Source: Staphylococcus debuckii
GTDB lineage: Bacteria; Bacillota; Bacilli; Staphylococcales; Staphylococcaceae
Length of the DNA: 64,000 nt
NCBI RefSeq assembly: GCF_003718735.1
Contig: NZ_CP033460.1
Location: forward strand, 1,922,001-1,986,000
Direction of reading: 5' to 3'
This document shows, one piece after another, positions 9,378 to 19,550 of this stretch. The notes below the pieces were generated by a model. That model saw nothing but the letters and a program-made list of their open reading frames with translations, did not search any database and was not told where the DNA came from. The first letter of the stretch is position 1. Each line of letters begins with the position of its first letter. Made by a program: the position numbers and the translations under genes.

Positions 9378-9668
9378 ATGAATAACAAACTTGTACCAGG
9401 AATTCTTTTAGGCGCAGTTATCGGCGGCGCAATTACTCTTGCTGATAAAAATACACGTACAGCACTTAAAAACAGCTATACAAATATGAAAGAAGGCAAA
9501 CGCAGCAACCAACCTTCTAAAATTAATGTGATTAAAGATGAAATCATGTATTGGAAAGATGCAGTCGAAGAAATTCGCCGCAATAATCCAGAATTAGAAC
9601 GTGCGCTTAAAGATGCTAAGAATACATTCCAAGAGCGTAAAAAAAATGATAAACATTTAAACGGCTAA
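9378..9668 (+). CDS. YtxH domain-containing small membrane protein
   Basis: The protein has 96 residues. An N-terminal glycine-rich hydrophobic segment (LVPGILLGAVIGGAITLA, residues 5-22) is followed by a charged helical region, the layout of YtxH-type stress-associated proteins. It follows ptpA by 7 bases and precedes a terminator. The exact function is unknown. Confidence 0.8.
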   Translation: MNNKLVPGILLGAVIGGAITLADKNTRTALKNSYTNMKEGKRSNQPSKINVIKDEIMYWKDAVEEIRRNNPELERALKDAKNTFQERKKNDKHLNG

Positions 9669-9699
9669 TTCATTGTCATTTTAATATGTTATATTTCAA

Positions 9700-9746
9700 G
9701 GGATAAGCACACCTAGTATTTAGGGTGGCGCTATCCCCCTTTTTTC
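9700..9746 (+). terminator. Terminator of the ptpA operon
   Basis: GGGATA (9700-9705) pairs with TATCCC (9732-9737), an inner stem GC/CACC with GGGTG/GC extends it, and a CCTTTTTT tail follows. Confidence 0.85.
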
Positions 9747-9786
9747 AACTAAAATTTAATATTTATGTCACAAAGGAGTCTGTGTT

Positions 9787-10863
9787 ATGTCAAAGAAAAA
9801 TGACCATAACAAAGAAAGTAACTCTGGTTTATTAAGTAAGGTGAAAGAGAAATCAGCACAAGTGACACATCAGCAGGATAACAAGTATGTGCCGCCTCAA
9901 GAATTTCAATCAAAAACACCAAAGAAACCAAATCAAACTTTCTTTGTCGCTAAAAATAATAAACCTGCAAAATATACAAAAGATTCAAATTTTTTATCTT
10001 ATCTGATTTATAGAATCGGTAAAGATGATGCGTCAGGGTTAGCAGCGCAACTTTCTTATTATTTCATGTTGTCACTCTTCCCTATGTTATTATTCTTATT
10101 ATCATTGTTACCATTATTTAAAATTGACCGAAATAAAATTGTGGATATGATTGCTAAAAATGCACCTGCTTCTACGGCAGATTTATTAACTGGCATTATC
10201 GGCGATATCATGAAAAATGCAAGCGGCAGTATTTTATCTGTTGGTTTGATTTTAGCTTTATGGTCCGCTTCAAACGGAATGACAGCATTAATGAATGCCT
10301 TTAATGTTGCTTATGATGTTGAAGACGGCCGTAATCCTATTCTCTTAAAATTAATCAGCGTACTTTTTACAGTTATCATGGGCGCAGTATTTATTGCTGC
10401 AATGATCTTACCAGTATTCGGTCAGCAGATTGGACACTTATTGTTCGGCCCGCTCGGTCTAGATAGTCAGGTCAAATGGATATTTAATATTTTGAGTTAC
10501 GCCTTGCCGTTCGTCGTTATCTTCTTATTATTTGCGACGCTCTATACCTTGGCGCCGAATATTAAAATCAAATGGAAGTCAGTGCTTCCAGGTGCGTTAT
10601 TTACTTCAATCGTCTGGATTGTAGGTACTGCAGCATTTGGATTATATGTAAGCAACTTTGCTAACTACTCTAAAACATACGGCAGTATCGGTGGTATTAT
10701 CGTGTTAATGTTATGGCTCTATATTACAGGCTTTATTATTATTGTAGGTGCTGAAATTAATGCGATTATCAATCAAAGACGTACACTGAAACATGCTGAT
10801 TCACTTGAAGAGCATCAGTTCAAAGTATCTGATCTTCAAAATCCTCATAGTGAACGTTCATAA
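9787..10863 (+). CDS. YihY/BrkB family membrane protein
   Basis: The protein has 358 residues. A hydrophilic N-terminus of about 70 residues is followed by six membrane segments of the YihY (formerly 'ribonuclease BN') family, including LAAQLSYYFMLSLFPMLLFLLSLLP and KTYGSIGGIIVLMLWLYITGFIIIVGAEINA. The family's role is unsettled; an exporter or flippase-like function has been suggested. AAAGGAG lies about 8 bases upstream. A terminator follows directly, so it is a single gene. Confidence 0.88.
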   Translation: MSKKNDHNKESNSGLLSKVKEKSAQVTHQQDNKYVPPQEFQSKTPKKPNQTFFVAKNNKPAKYTKDSNFLSYLIYRIGKDDASGLAAQLSYYFMLSLFPMLLFLLSLLPLFKIDRNKIVDMIAKNAPASTADLLTGIIGDIMKNASGSILSVGLILALWSASNGMTALMNAFNVAYDVEDGRNPILLKLISVLFTVIMGAVFIAAMILPVFGQQIGHLLFGPLGLDSQVKWIFNILSYALPFVVIFLLFATLYTLAPNIKIKWKSVLPGALFTSIVWIVGTAAFGLYVSNFANYSKTYGSIGGIIVLMLWLYITGFIIIVGAEINAIINQRRTLKHADSLEEHQFKVSDLQNPHSERS

Positions 10864-10872
10864 TTGCTAGCG

Positions 10873-10904
10873 AAAGGCTGGGACATTAAGTTGTTCCAGC
10901 CTTT
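10873..10904 (+). terminator. Terminator of the YihY gene
   Basis: AAAGGCTGG (10873-10881) and CCAGCCTTT (10896-10904) are perfect arms. It belongs to the GGCTGGGAC family. Confidence 0.85.
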
Positions 10905-10985
10905 AATCTCTGCATAAACAGTAGATAGCTGAGTAAAAAATGCCCTAGTTCTAAGAAGATTTTTTAAATAAACAGTTCATAAAAT

Positions 10986-11011
10986 GTTCAAACTCTAAAC
11001 AATTGGGGTAT
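10986..11011 (+). promoter_or_regulatory. Candidate sigma-B promoter for the carbonic anhydrase gene
   Basis: GTTCAA (10986-10991), a 14-base spacer and GGGTAT (11006-11011) differ by one base from the sigma-B consensus GTTTAA-N12-15-GGGTAT. The implied leader of about 105 bases contains a hairpin with GTTGAAAGAT and ATCTTTTTCAAC arms. Confidence 0.5.
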
Positions 11012-11122
11012 ACTATTCATTGGTTGAAAGATTTAAATGATACATATCTTTTTCAACTGTAAGAGATACAACTTGAGAGAACATAAAATTATACAATTTC
11101 AAGGAAACAGGAAGTGTAAACA

Positions 11123-11701
11123 ATGACATTATTAGAAAGCATTCTCGCTTATAATAAAGATTTCGTAGACAATAAAGAATTTGAAAACTATTCTACGAGC
11201 AAAAAACCAGATAAAAAAGCCGTGCTATTCACATGTATGGATACACGTTTACAAGATTTAGGTACGAAAGCATTAGGATTTAATAATGGTGACTTAAAGG
11301 TTGTTAAAAATGCTGGTGCAATTATTACGCATCCCTATGGTTCTACAATCAAAAGTTTATTAGTAGGTATTTATGCATTAGGTGCAGAAGAAATAATCAT
11401 TATGGCGCATAAAGATTGCGGTATGGGTTGTCTAGATGTCAGCACCGTCAAAGATGCAATGAAAGAACGCGGTGTATCAGAAGAAACATTTAAGATTATC
11501 GAACACTCTGGAGTAGACGTCGATAGCTTCTTACAAGGATTTACAGACGCTGAAGAAAACGTTCGTAGAAATATTGATATGGTTTATAATCATCCATTAT
11601 TTGATAAATCTGTACCAATTCACGGATTAGTGATTGATCCGCATACAGGTGAATTAGATTTAGTACAAGACGGCTATGAAATTGCTGCTCAAAATAAATA
11701 A
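11123..11701 (+). CDS. Beta-class carbonic anhydrase
   Basis: The enzyme interconverts CO2 and bicarbonate. The 192-residue protein carries the zinc ligands of the beta class: Cys38, Asp40 and Arg42 in CMDTR, and His96 and Cys99 in AHKDCGMG. It is cytoplasmic. It is monocistronic between two terminators, behind a sigma-B-like promoter. S. aureus is reported to rely on the MpsAB bicarbonate system and to lack this enzyme, whereas S. carnosus has a carbonic anhydrase, so its presence is a taxonomic hint. Confidence 0.9.
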   Translation: MTLLESILAYNKDFVDNKEFENYSTSKKPDKKAVLFTCMDTRLQDLGTKALGFNNGDLKVVKNAGAIITHPYGSTIKSLLVGIYALGAEEIIIMAHKDCGMGCLDVSTVKDAMKERGVSEETFKIIEHSGVDVDSFLQGFTDAEENVRRNIDMVYNHPLFDKSVPIHGLVIDPHTGELDLVQDGYEIAAQNK

Positions 11702-11720
11702 TAAATAAATATGAATAGAG

Positions 11721-11759
11721 CAAGGAGCTGGGACACTACCAAAATGTCTCAGCTCCTTG
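11721..11759. terminator. Convergent terminator between carbonic anhydrase gene and vraR
   Basis: Fifteen-base arms (CAAGGAGCTGGGACA, 11721-11735, and its near-complement, 11745-11759) form a strong stem serving both strands. Confidence 0.9.
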
Positions 11760-11762
11760 TCA

Positions 11763-12392
11763 TTATTGGATTAAATCATGTTGGAAAGCATAAATAACTG
11801 CTTGTGTTCTATCTTGCACTTCCAACTTGCTTAAAATATTGCTCACGTGAGTTTTAACTGTCTTAATTGTAATATGCGATGCACTGGCAATTTCTTGATT
11901 GGAATAACCTTTAGCAATCAATAATAAAATTTCCATTTCACGTTCTGTAAGCATTTCATATAACTCAGCACGTTGATTCATGCGGTTGCGCATTTTAACC
12001 AGCACTTCCGCTTCAAATACAGATTCATTATGTTGCGTCTTTCTAATTGCTTCTGCAATGTCGCTCGCACTCGTAGTTTTAAGTATATAGCTGTCTACGC
12101 CTGCATCTAAGGCACGATATACTTCATTATCTTCTATATAACTTGTTAACATTAACACTTTAATCTTAGGCAAATCTTTCTTTATTTGTTGCGTAGCTTC
12201 TACGCCATCCATATCCTCCATCAACAAATCCATCAAAATTAAATCCGGTTGCAGTTCATGTGCTTTTTCAATCGCTTCCTTTCCAGATTTACCTTCCCCT
12301 ACTACTTCAATATCAGGTTGTGTTGACAGATAACTTGAAATGCCGATACGAACCATTTCATGATCATCCACAAACAGCACTTTAATCGTCAT
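11763..12392 (-). CDS. vraR: Response regulator VraR, cell-wall stress
   Basis: The protein has 209 residues of the NarL/LuxR class. The receiver domain (1-120) has Asp55 as phosphorylation site in LILMDLL and Lys105 in SYILKTT. The helix-turn-helix domain (about 145-205) contains [22 protein letters not shown]. VraR activates the cell-wall stress stimulon when peptidoglycan synthesis is blocked and controls its own operon. Its ATG overlaps the end of vraS by 11 bases. It is the last gene of vraUTSR. Confidence 0.95.
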   Translation of the reverse strand: MTIKVLFVDDHEMVRIGISSYLSTQPDIEVVGEGKSGKEAIEKAHELQPDLILMDLLMEDMDGVEATQQIKKDLPKIKVLMLTSYIEDNEVYRALDAGVDSYILKTTSASDIAEAIRKTQHNESVFEAEVLVKMRNRMNQRAELYEMLTEREMEILLLIAKGYSNQEIASASHITIKTVKTHVSNILSKLEVQDRTQAVIYAFQHDLIQ

Positions 12393-13425
12393 CGAATTCC
12401 TCCTTATTCAGCGGAGCTTTCACCTCAATTCTTGTCCCTGCACCTGGCAAGGATACAATATGCAGCGTTGCTCCGATTTCTAATGCGCGTTCTCGCATAT
12501 TTTTTAATCCATAACTTTTTTCCATTTTTTCATCGACATCAAAACCTTTGCCGTCATCTTGAATCCGCAAAAGCAAGTAGTCATCTTTGTTAAATAAATC
12601 AATGGTTAATTTTGAACCTTCTGCATGGCGCAATGTATTGGAGATTCCTTCTTGTGTAATACGAAATAGATGGTCTTCGATTCCCTTAGGCACTTCAAAA
12701 TCTTCAATATCATATACCACTTTCAACGACACCTTTTTCTTCAAGTCGATAACTAAATCTTTAATACCTTCACCTAAAGAACGGTCTTTTAATCCCAAAG
12801 GACGTAAATGCAACAGCAAAGCACGCATTTCTAGCTGAGAGTCTTGAACCATTTTTTCTAATGTCGGAATTTGTTGATCTAAAGGAGGCTCTAATTTAGT
12901 TTCCTTGATCGCAGATAACATCATACTTGCCGCAAATAATTGCTGACTTACAGAATCATGTAATTCTCTTGCTAAGCGTTGCCGCTCATCTTCTATTATT
13001 TTCTTTACCTTCGTATCATTCAAGTTATAAGTTTCGTTAGTCAAATCTTGGGTTTTTATCCGCAAGCGATGCAATTCTTGGTTCAAAGGTGCCAACATAT
13101 GATAAATTTCCAAAGTTTCTTGATAGAGTTCGATATTCTGATCATTAATACCGACAACTTCACCTTCAATAGAGTGTTCAATTTGATCTTTAATCCAGTG
13201 ATTTTGCTGATTTACTTTATAGGCTAATACCGAGCCTACGATAATACTCATGAGTATTACAATGATATTTAGAAACAAAAAAACTGGAATACCGAAGATT
13301 TGTGTGTAAAACATACCTTGAAAGAAAATAATATTTACAAAGACTTTATCTATGAAAAAGAAAATGGCTAATATACTGTAAACTAATATCAACATTGAAC
13401 CTATCGCTCGTATATAGTGATTCAT
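12382..13425 (-). CDS. vraS: Sensor histidine kinase VraS
   Basis: The protein has 347 residues. Two N-terminal membrane helices (about 11-31 and 42-70) enclose a very short outer loop, as in the LiaS/VraS intramembrane-sensing kinases. The HisKA_3 domain has phospho-acceptor His156 in [10 protein letters not shown]. The ATPase domain ends with [23 protein letters not shown]. It overlaps vraT by 4 bases and vraR by 11, so translation is coupled. Confidence 0.95.
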   Translation of the reverse strand: MNHYIRAIGSMLILVYSILAIFFFIDKVFVNIIFFQGMFYTQIFGIPVFLFLNIIVILMSIIVGSVLAYKVNQQNHWIKDQIEHSIEGEVVGINDQNIELYQETLEIYHMLAPLNQELHRLRIKTQDLTNETYNLNDTKVKKIIEDERQRLARELHDSVSQQLFAASMMLSAIKETKLEPPLDQQIPTLEKMVQDSQLEMRALLLHLRPLGLKDRSLGEGIKDLVIDLKKKVSLKVVYDIEDFEVPKGIEDHLFRITQEGISNTLRHAEGSKLTIDLFNKDDYLLLRIQDDGKGFDVDEKMEKSYGLKNMRERALEIGATLHIVSLPGAGTRIEVKAPLNKEEFDDD

Positions 13426-14123
13426 CGATAAACCACCTCTACATCTCCGATAAATGTAGACGCATAGATATTAATGTTGTAGTTCTCTGCTTTCGTTTCT
13501 TCTTTCATCTGTATATGATTATTTTCCACTTTAATGGTTTCATGGTTAATAGATGCATTTCCATAAAATGCAGCCACATGTAAGTTAACATTATAATTTG
13601 TCGGAACAATAATTAATATCTTTCCGATGAAATGTCTGACCACAATTGTATTATTTTCTTTAATATTGGCTGCTTTAGTTAAATCAATATGGATATCACC
13701 GATTCCATGCTGAATTTGCATATCTTCCCATTTATAAACATAAACAGGTGTGCGTTGATTACCAAACCACTTCTGTTTAATAAATGCAGGTGAAGTTACT
13801 TCTTTATCTGAAGCAATTATTTTAAGTGGTTTAAATTTAAAAATAATATAACGGATTATCAATAAGATCATAAATAAGAATAAGATGATAATCGTATATT
13901 TATTAGAGAATAACGTAAAAGCAACCAGTAATACACCTATCCAGAAAGCAAGCAAACCTCTTACTTTGTGGAAATATAGGTAGCCGACATAGATTAAGAT
14001 AATTCCTAATAACAAGACGAGCAAAAAGCCAATTTTTTCAAAGAAAATATAGTAAAAATTGGCTATTATCATTAATGCTGTGAATATAATCAACATCTCA
14101 GTCGAGATATATTTATTTGTCAT
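13422..14123 (-). CDS. vraT: VraT (LiaF/YvqF-type membrane regulator of VraSR)
   Basis: The protein has 233 residues, with four hydrophobic segments in residues 1-90 and a C-terminal beta-rich domain (about 120-233) ending [11 protein letters not shown], as in LiaF/YvqF. In S. aureus VraT is needed for VraSR signalling and for full methicillin resistance. The stop overlaps the vraS start by 4 bases. Confidence 0.92.
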   Translation of the reverse strand: MTNKYISTEMLIIFTALMIIANFYYIFFEKIGFLLVLLLGIILIYVGYLYFHKVRGLLAFWIGVLLVAFTLFSNKYTIIILFLFMILLIIRYIIFKFKPLKIIASDKEVTSPAFIKQKWFGNQRTPVYVYKWEDMQIQHGIGDIHIDLTKAANIKENNTIVVRHFIGKILIIVPTNYNVNLHVAAFYGNASINHETIKVENNHIQMKEETKAENYNINIYASTFIGDVEVVYR

Positions 14124-14138
14124 TTTTCGCCACCTTTT

Positions 14139-14534
14139 CTACGCAACTAAACTCATTTGTGCAATCATATCACATTCTCTTTCTAAAGTAATTCGTGTTT
14201 TATTTTGATAAGATAAATCCGCCTCAATTCTTGCACAGTCAGATTCTGCTGCATTTAATTCTTTCATCAATGAATTTAATTCTGCATTTTCAATGTTCTC
14301 CATACGTTGAATATTGGAGATTTGATATTGATCTAATAAATCAATGTATTTATTTTCAATTTCAATCGTCAATCTTTTAATCAACTCTACGATATTGACT
14401 CTTTTACGATTTAAATAATGAATATATCGTTTAGTTGAATGTAATTTTTTATTTAAATTTTCTTGGCAGTGCACAATACTGCTTTGAATCGTATGTTGAT
14501 ATATCTTTTCTAGATATACTGTAAACAAGTTCAT
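14139..14534 (-). CDS. vraU: VraU, first gene of the vra operon
   Basis: The protein has 131 residues. It is mostly helical with coiled-coil potential and no membrane segment, and it carries Cys23 and Cys104. The position directly before vraT and the length agree with VraU (SA1703 type), whose function is unknown. GAGGTGATTCC precedes the ATG. The likely -10 TATAAT lies at 14562-14567. Confidence 0.85.
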   Translation of the reverse strand: MNLFTVYLEKIYQHTIQSSIVHCQENLNKKLHSTKRYIHYLNRKRVNIVELIKRLTIEIENKYIDLLDQYQISNIQRMENIENAELNSLMKELNAAESDCARIEADLSYQNKTRITLERECDMIAQMSLVA

Positions 14535-14561
14535 GGAATCACCTCATTTATTATTGACTCC

Positions 14562-14567
14562 ATTATA
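14562..14567 (-). promoter_or_regulatory. Likely -10 box of the vraUTSR promoter
   Basis: On the minus strand TATAAT lies 28 bases before the vraU ATG and right behind the map terminator. No good -35 box is seen, as expected for a promoter that needs an activator such as VraR. Confidence 0.45.
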
Positions 14568-14600
14568 AAAGAAAGCCGGAGACATAGGGATAGTCTCCGG
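14566..14600 (-). terminator. Terminator of map
   Basis: CCGGAGAC (14576-14583) and GTCTCCGG (14593-14600) form the stem, followed on the minus strand by CTTTCTTTTAT. It overlaps the vraU promoter region. Confidence 0.8.
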
Positions 14601-14667
14601 AACCATCTTTCATTCATACTTTAGTCCTAAGCTGCTTTAAGAGGATTACAATACGATTTCAATAGTA

Positions 14668-15462
<795 letters not shown>

Positions 15463-15483
15463 TTAATTCGTAAAAAGTAAGCC

Positions 15484-15506
15484 CGTACCAGAAAGTACGG
15501 TTAGAC
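15484..15506. other. Short hairpin in the map/FUSC intergenic region
   Basis: CCGTAC and GTACGG arms around AGAAA lie in the leader of map. No riboswitch or other element is recognised in 15436-15689. Confidence 0.3.
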
Positions 15507-15689
15507 TTTATCTTTTCACTGCCGCCATGCAATTTACTCTATTCGAACATCACATTTTGGTACTCATTCCATCTTATTATACCAAAATTAATCTGATATA
15601 CTAAACGTAGGAAATTTTAAATTGAACTTATAGCTTTACGAATTTGAAAATTGTTGTTGTAAGTGCATCATCCAAGCGAGGTTTTAATT

Positions 15690-16676
15690 ATGAAAAACGA
15701 CAAATGGTATACCAAAATTATCGGAGCGAGAACCATCAAAACAGGCTTAGCAACTTTCTTAACTGCTTTCTTTTGTATGGCGCTTCATCTGAATCCTATT
15801 TATGCAACACTCACAGCTATTGTAACCATAGAACCGACAGCCAAAGCTTCCTTGAAAAAAGGATACAAAAGATTGCCTGCCACCGTTATTGGTGCATTGC
15901 TCGCAGTCCTTTTTACATATATATTCAGTGATAAATCTGCTTTAGCCTATGCATTAAGCGCGACTTGTACTATCTTTATTTGTGCTAAATTGAAATTACA
16001 TGATGGTATCACCGTTGCGACTTTGACTGCTATGGCTATGATTCCAGGGATTGGAGATGCTTATTTATTTAATTTCTTCTCACGCTTACTCACAGCCGTT
16101 ATCGGTTTGGTAACAGCAGGCTTAGTCAATCTGATTATTTTGCCCCCGCGTTATTATGACCAAGTGGAATCATCAGCTTGGCAAACGGAAACAGACATGT
16201 ATCAATTATATAGCGAAAGATTGCATGAACTCGTTATTGGTAAATTCGTTTCCGCTAAAAGTAATAAAAAACTGGAAAAGCTGCTGACTAAAAGTATGCA
16301 TGTCGAAACTTTGATTCGTTATCAAAAGGACGAATTATCTTATCATAAACATGAAGAAGATTGGGTGTTATTGAAAGCTTTAACGAACCGCGCACATATT
16401 GATCGGTTATTTATCACTCATCTCTCTAATATTATTTACTTACCGAAAGATACCTTTGTAGTGTTCAATTCAGAAGAACGTGAAGCGATTTTAAAAGTCG
16501 CACACAGTATTTCTGAAATTATTGCGACAGGTTATTTTGAACGCGAAACACAATCGATTAATTTATTAAAAGCATCTGTTACGCATCTAGATGAATTTGA
16601 TAAAGAACAATTGAAAAGTCATTTAATTTATGAAATTCTGCTCACGTATCGTATTCTCGATAATCGTTATGCATGA
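15690..16676 (+). CDS. FUSC/aromatic-acid exporter family membrane protein (DUF939-like)
   Basis: The protein has 328 residues. Residues 20-155 hold about five membrane helices with the family pattern TGLATFLTAFFCMALHLNP…ATLTAIVTIEPTAKASLKKGYKR. The remainder is a soluble helical domain. Related proteins are proposed exporters of aromatic acids or other small molecules. The start is set at MKNDKWY, 9 bases after GAGG; an upstream ATG (15663) lacks a ribosome site. Confidence 0.8.
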   Translation: MKNDKWYTKIIGARTIKTGLATFLTAFFCMALHLNPIYATLTAIVTIEPTAKASLKKGYKRLPATVIGALLAVLFTYIFSDKSALAYALSATCTIFICAKLKLHDGITVATLTAMAMIPGIGDAYLFNFFSRLLTAVIGLVTAGLVNLIILPPRYYDQVESSAWQTETDMYQLYSERLHELVIGKFVSAKSNKKLEKLLTKSMHVETLIRYQKDELSYHKHEEDWVLLKALTNRAHIDRLFITHLSNIIYLPKDTFVVFNSEEREAILKVAHSISEIIATGYFERETQSINLLKASVTHLDEFDKEQLKSHLIYEILLTYRILDNRYA

Positions 16677-16680
16677 GAAA

Positions 16681-16719
16681 AGCAGCGGCTTGCCGATCAA
16701 TCGTCGGTAAGCCGCTGCT
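16681..16719. terminator. Convergent terminator between the FUSC gene and gatD
   Basis: Perfect 16-base arms (AGCAGCGGCTTGCCGA and complement) at 16681-16696 and 16704-16719 are followed by TTTAT. Confidence 0.9.
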
Positions 16720-16724
16720 TTATA

Positions 16725-17450
16725 TTATTTATGCTGTTTCTCTAAACGTTCTACAATCGCTTGTTTAGCTGCTTCTTCTTCAGTGTTATCTAGGTTTTGA
16801 GGCTCAAATGGAATACCTTTTCTCTCACAGGCTTTCTTTAACAAATAGTCTGTGATTTCATGGTTTTTCGGCAAGACGGGTCCATGCAGATAGGTGCCGA
16901 GCAAGTTTTTATAATGAATGCCTTCGCGTCGGTCTTCTTCGTTGTTGCCGTAGCCGTATTTAACTTTGCCGAATGTTCCGAAGTCATGGTAAGTACGTCC
17001 CCCGTGGTTCTCGAAGCCGACAATTGTCCCGAACGTTTCGCTTTCGATAACAATGTCGCCTGTTAAACGTTCTTTTTGCGATTGTGTATAGAAATCTAAG
17101 ATGCCGAGTCCTTCTAATTCTGTGCCATCTGGCGTGATATATTTTGTACCTAGGAACTGGTAACCTCCGCAAATAGTAAGACCTGGCATACCTTCTTCAA
17201 TGGCTGTTTTAAGCTGGTCTTTAATCTTACTGAGTTCTTCTGTTGCTAGTGCTTGTTCACGGTCACTGCCGCCGCCGATAAAGAAGATATCACAGTTATC
17301 GAGCGTCACACCTTCTGTTTCGTTGACTTCTACGACATTCAATTTAATGTTGCGCCATTTCGCACGTTGTTTTAAAGCAATAATATTGCCGATATCACTG
17401 TATAGATTCAGTTTGTCTGGCATAAAGTGATAGACTGTTAATTCATTCAT
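16725..17450 (-). CDS. gatD: Lipid II isoglutaminyl synthase, glutaminase subunit GatD
   Basis: GatD releases ammonia from glutamine for MurT, which amidates D-Glu of lipid II. The 241-residue protein is a class I amidotransferase with Cys94 ([11 protein letters not shown]) and His189 (GTYLHGP), the same positions as in S. aureus GatD. Its ATG overlaps the murT stop by 4 bases. The pair is normally essential and affects cross-linking and beta-lactam resistance. Confidence 0.95.
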   Translation of the reverse strand: MNELTVYHFMPDKLNLYSDIGNIIALKQRAKWRNIKLNVVEVNETEGVTLDNCDIFFIGGGSDREQALATEELSKIKDQLKTAIEEGMPGLTICGGYQFLGTKYITPDGTELEGLGILDFYTQSQKERLTGDIVIESETFGTIVGFENHGGRTYHDFGTFGKVKYGYGNNEEDRREGIHYKNLLGTYLHGPVLPKNHEITDYLLKKACERKGIPFEPQNLDNTEEEAAKQAIVERLEKQHK

Positions 17451-18763
17451 TGATTTTCCCTCATTTCAAATGAACGGTTCAATTGTTCAAGCATTGGTGC
17501 AAGTGATGTATAGTTCGGAATCGCAACTGTTTTGCCGGTATAATCCATTGTCCGGGCAGTAGCTTTATAAATATCCTTTTCAACAATAACAGGCACATCT
17601 ACTTCAGCTAATTTCAAGCGCAATTGCAATTCTTCTGCACGAGAACCTGTTACGATAATTGCTTCGATATCTTGGTTGCTTAATTTTTCAAAATCCGCAT
17701 CATAAATCCAAGAGATATCGCGACCATCTGCTGGTTTGTCATTTAAACTGATGACATACACTTTCTTGCCTTCCAATTGTTCACCCATAGATAAGCTGGC
17801 ATTCATACCGGCCGGGTTCTTCGCTAAATTAATCATTGCTTCTTTGCTGCCGGCTTTGAAATATTGCATACGTCCGTTATCTGAAGTATAAGTTTCAAAG
17901 CCTTTGCGTATCGATTCATCATTTAAACCGAGTTCTCTTAATACACTATAAGCTGCAATGGCATTATAAGCATTGAAATCTCCTGCTATTTTCATATTGA
18001 AAGTAGTGTCGCCAATTGTTAAATGAATAAATGGCGATACTGTAAATTTGGATACTTCGTATTTGGGTGCTTCTCGTTTAAAACCGCACACACAATGATA
18101 ATGACCGATTTGATTATAATGTATGTAATCGTAAACTAACAGACGTCCGCAGTTCGGACAATATTTACTTTCATTCATACTGCTTTGTTCAAATTCGTGT
18201 GCATGAGCTTTCATGCCGTAATATACATTAGATTCACTAGCGATTTTTAAGCGACTGACGAAAGGATCATCGGCATTTAATATCAATTTTATACCCTTAT
18301 GGCTGATTGCTTCTGCAATATTGTTCACCATAATATCAATTTCACCAAAACGATCCATTTGGTCTCGGAAAAAGTTGGTGAACACCATCATTGTAGGTGT
18401 CATTTCTTTTAATACACGTGGAATTGAACCTTCGTCAATTTCAATCACTGCAATTTTAGTATTTGGATTGGATTGCACAATAAACGCAGATGTGATACCT
18501 GCCGCCATATTTGCACCTTCATTATTATGCACAATATCTATATGATTCGCTCTTAAAGTATGACCGATTAAATTTGAAGTTGTCGTTTTACCGTTTGTAC
18601 CGCTGATAAATACGACGTCATCTACTTTTTCAGCTAAATTTCTTAAAATGTCTTTATCAATTCTTCTTGCAACTTGACCTGGCAGATCTGTACCGCGTTT
18701 ACCGACAGCACGGCTTGCCTTACGCGCTAACTTTGCCAAGTTGATTGCCGTCCATTCTCTCAT
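17447..18763 (-). CDS. murT: Lipid II isoglutaminyl synthase, Mur-ligase subunit MurT
   Basis: This is the ATP-dependent half of the MurT/GatD complex. The 438-residue protein has the P-loop GTNGKTTT (55-62), the Mur ligase middle domain, and a zinc-ribbon insertion with Cys202, Cys205, Cys224 and Cys226 that is special to MurT. The C-terminal DUF1727 domain binds GatD. The start is set at [10 protein letters not shown], 9 bases after GAGGAG. Confidence 0.95.
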   Translation of the reverse strand: MREWTAINLAKLARKASRAVGKRGTDLPGQVARRIDKDILRNLAEKVDDVVFISGTNGKTTTSNLIGHTLRANHIDIVHNNEGANMAAGITSAFIVQSNPNTKIAVIEIDEGSIPRVLKEMTPTMMVFTNFFRDQMDRFGEIDIMVNNIAEAISHKGIKLILNADDPFVSRLKIASESNVYYGMKAHAHEFEQSSMNESKYCPNCGRLLVYDYIHYNQIGHYHCVCGFKREAPKYEVSKFTVSPFIHLTIGDTTFNMKIAGDFNAYNAIAAYSVLRELGLNDESIRKGFETYTSDNGRMQYFKAGSKEAMINLAKNPAGMNASLSMGEQLEGKKVYVISLNDKPADGRDISWIYDADFEKLSNQDIEAIIVTGSRAEELQLRLKLAEVDVPVIVEKDIYKATARTMDYTGKTVAIPNYTSLAPMLEQLNRSFEMRENQ

Positions 18764-18929
18764 GCACTTCACTCCTCTAAATTTCCTAGATTATTATAAC
18801 ATGCTATAAGGTAAGATAAAAAATTATCTACAATAAATTTTACCTATATCAATTTCTTGACTCAGACAGTGATTTAAAGTAACATTTTACTATTCTAAAT
18901 GATTATACGAATGAAAGGTCGTTTAAGTA

Positions 18930-19487
18930 ATGAATGATAAAAATGCTTTTGTAGCGTTGGATTTTGAAACAGCTAATGGCAAACGTACCAGTATCTGTTC
19001 CGTGGGTATGGTAAAGGTCGTCGATAATGAAATTGTTGAAACCTTTTATACACTCGTGAATCCCAAAGACTATTTTTCACAGCAAAATATTAAAGTCCAT
19101 GGCATCCATCCTGAAGATGTTGAAACGGCGCCTGACTTTAACTTTGTACTTCCATATATGCTGCAATTTATTGCAGACTTGCCTATAGTAGCTCATAATG
19201 CCGCATTTGATATGACGGTACTGCATGCAAGCATTCAAGCATTAGGTGCTGCTACTCCAGAAATGACATATTTTTGTTCCTTACAGCTGGCTAGACGTAC
19301 AGTCAATGCACGGCGTTATGGTTTAAACCATATGATGGAATATTATCACTTAGATTTTCATGGACACCATGATGCATTAAATGATGCGAAAGCCTGTGCG
19401 ATGATTACTTTCCGCTTGCTGAAAAATTATGATAGTTTAAATGCAATGCTGGCAGTTTATGGTAAAAATTTAATAGATAAAGGTTAA
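18930..19487 (+). CDS. DnaQ-like 3'-5' exonuclease (DEDDh type)
   Basis: The protein has 185 residues. Exo I is ALDFETANG, Exo II VAHNAAFDMTVL and Exo III HDALNDAKACAMI, giving the D-E-D-D-H set. It is a stand-alone proofreading-type nuclease and no polymerase is fused. It is divergent from murT. In S. aureus a ferritin gene lies between these two loci, but here only 166 bases separate them. Confidence 0.88.
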   Translation: MNDKNAFVALDFETANGKRTSICSVGMVKVVDNEIVETFYTLVNPKDYFSQQNIKVHGIHPEDVETAPDFNFVLPYMLQFIADLPIVAHNAAFDMTVLHASIQALGAATPEMTYFCSLQLARRTVNARRYGLNHMMEYYHLDFHGHHDALNDAKACAMITFRLLKNYDSLNAMLAVYGKNLIDKG

Positions 19488-19489
19488 TC

Positions 19490-19548
19490 GGGGGTTGGGA
19501 CGATGAAAAAGATTTAATCAATATTATTTTTGTCCCCCGCTTCCGATT
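19490..19548. terminator. Convergent terminator between the exonuclease gene and dinB
   Basis: GGGACGATGAAAAA pairs loosely with TTTTTGTCCC, with outer TCGG/CCGA pairs. It is another member of the TTGGGAC hairpin family. Confidence 0.65.
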
Positions 19549-19550
19549 TT

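Noticed and set aside
16838-17172. Several frames inside gatD on both strands
   Set aside because: Shadows of gatD, whose catalytic residues are all in the called frame.
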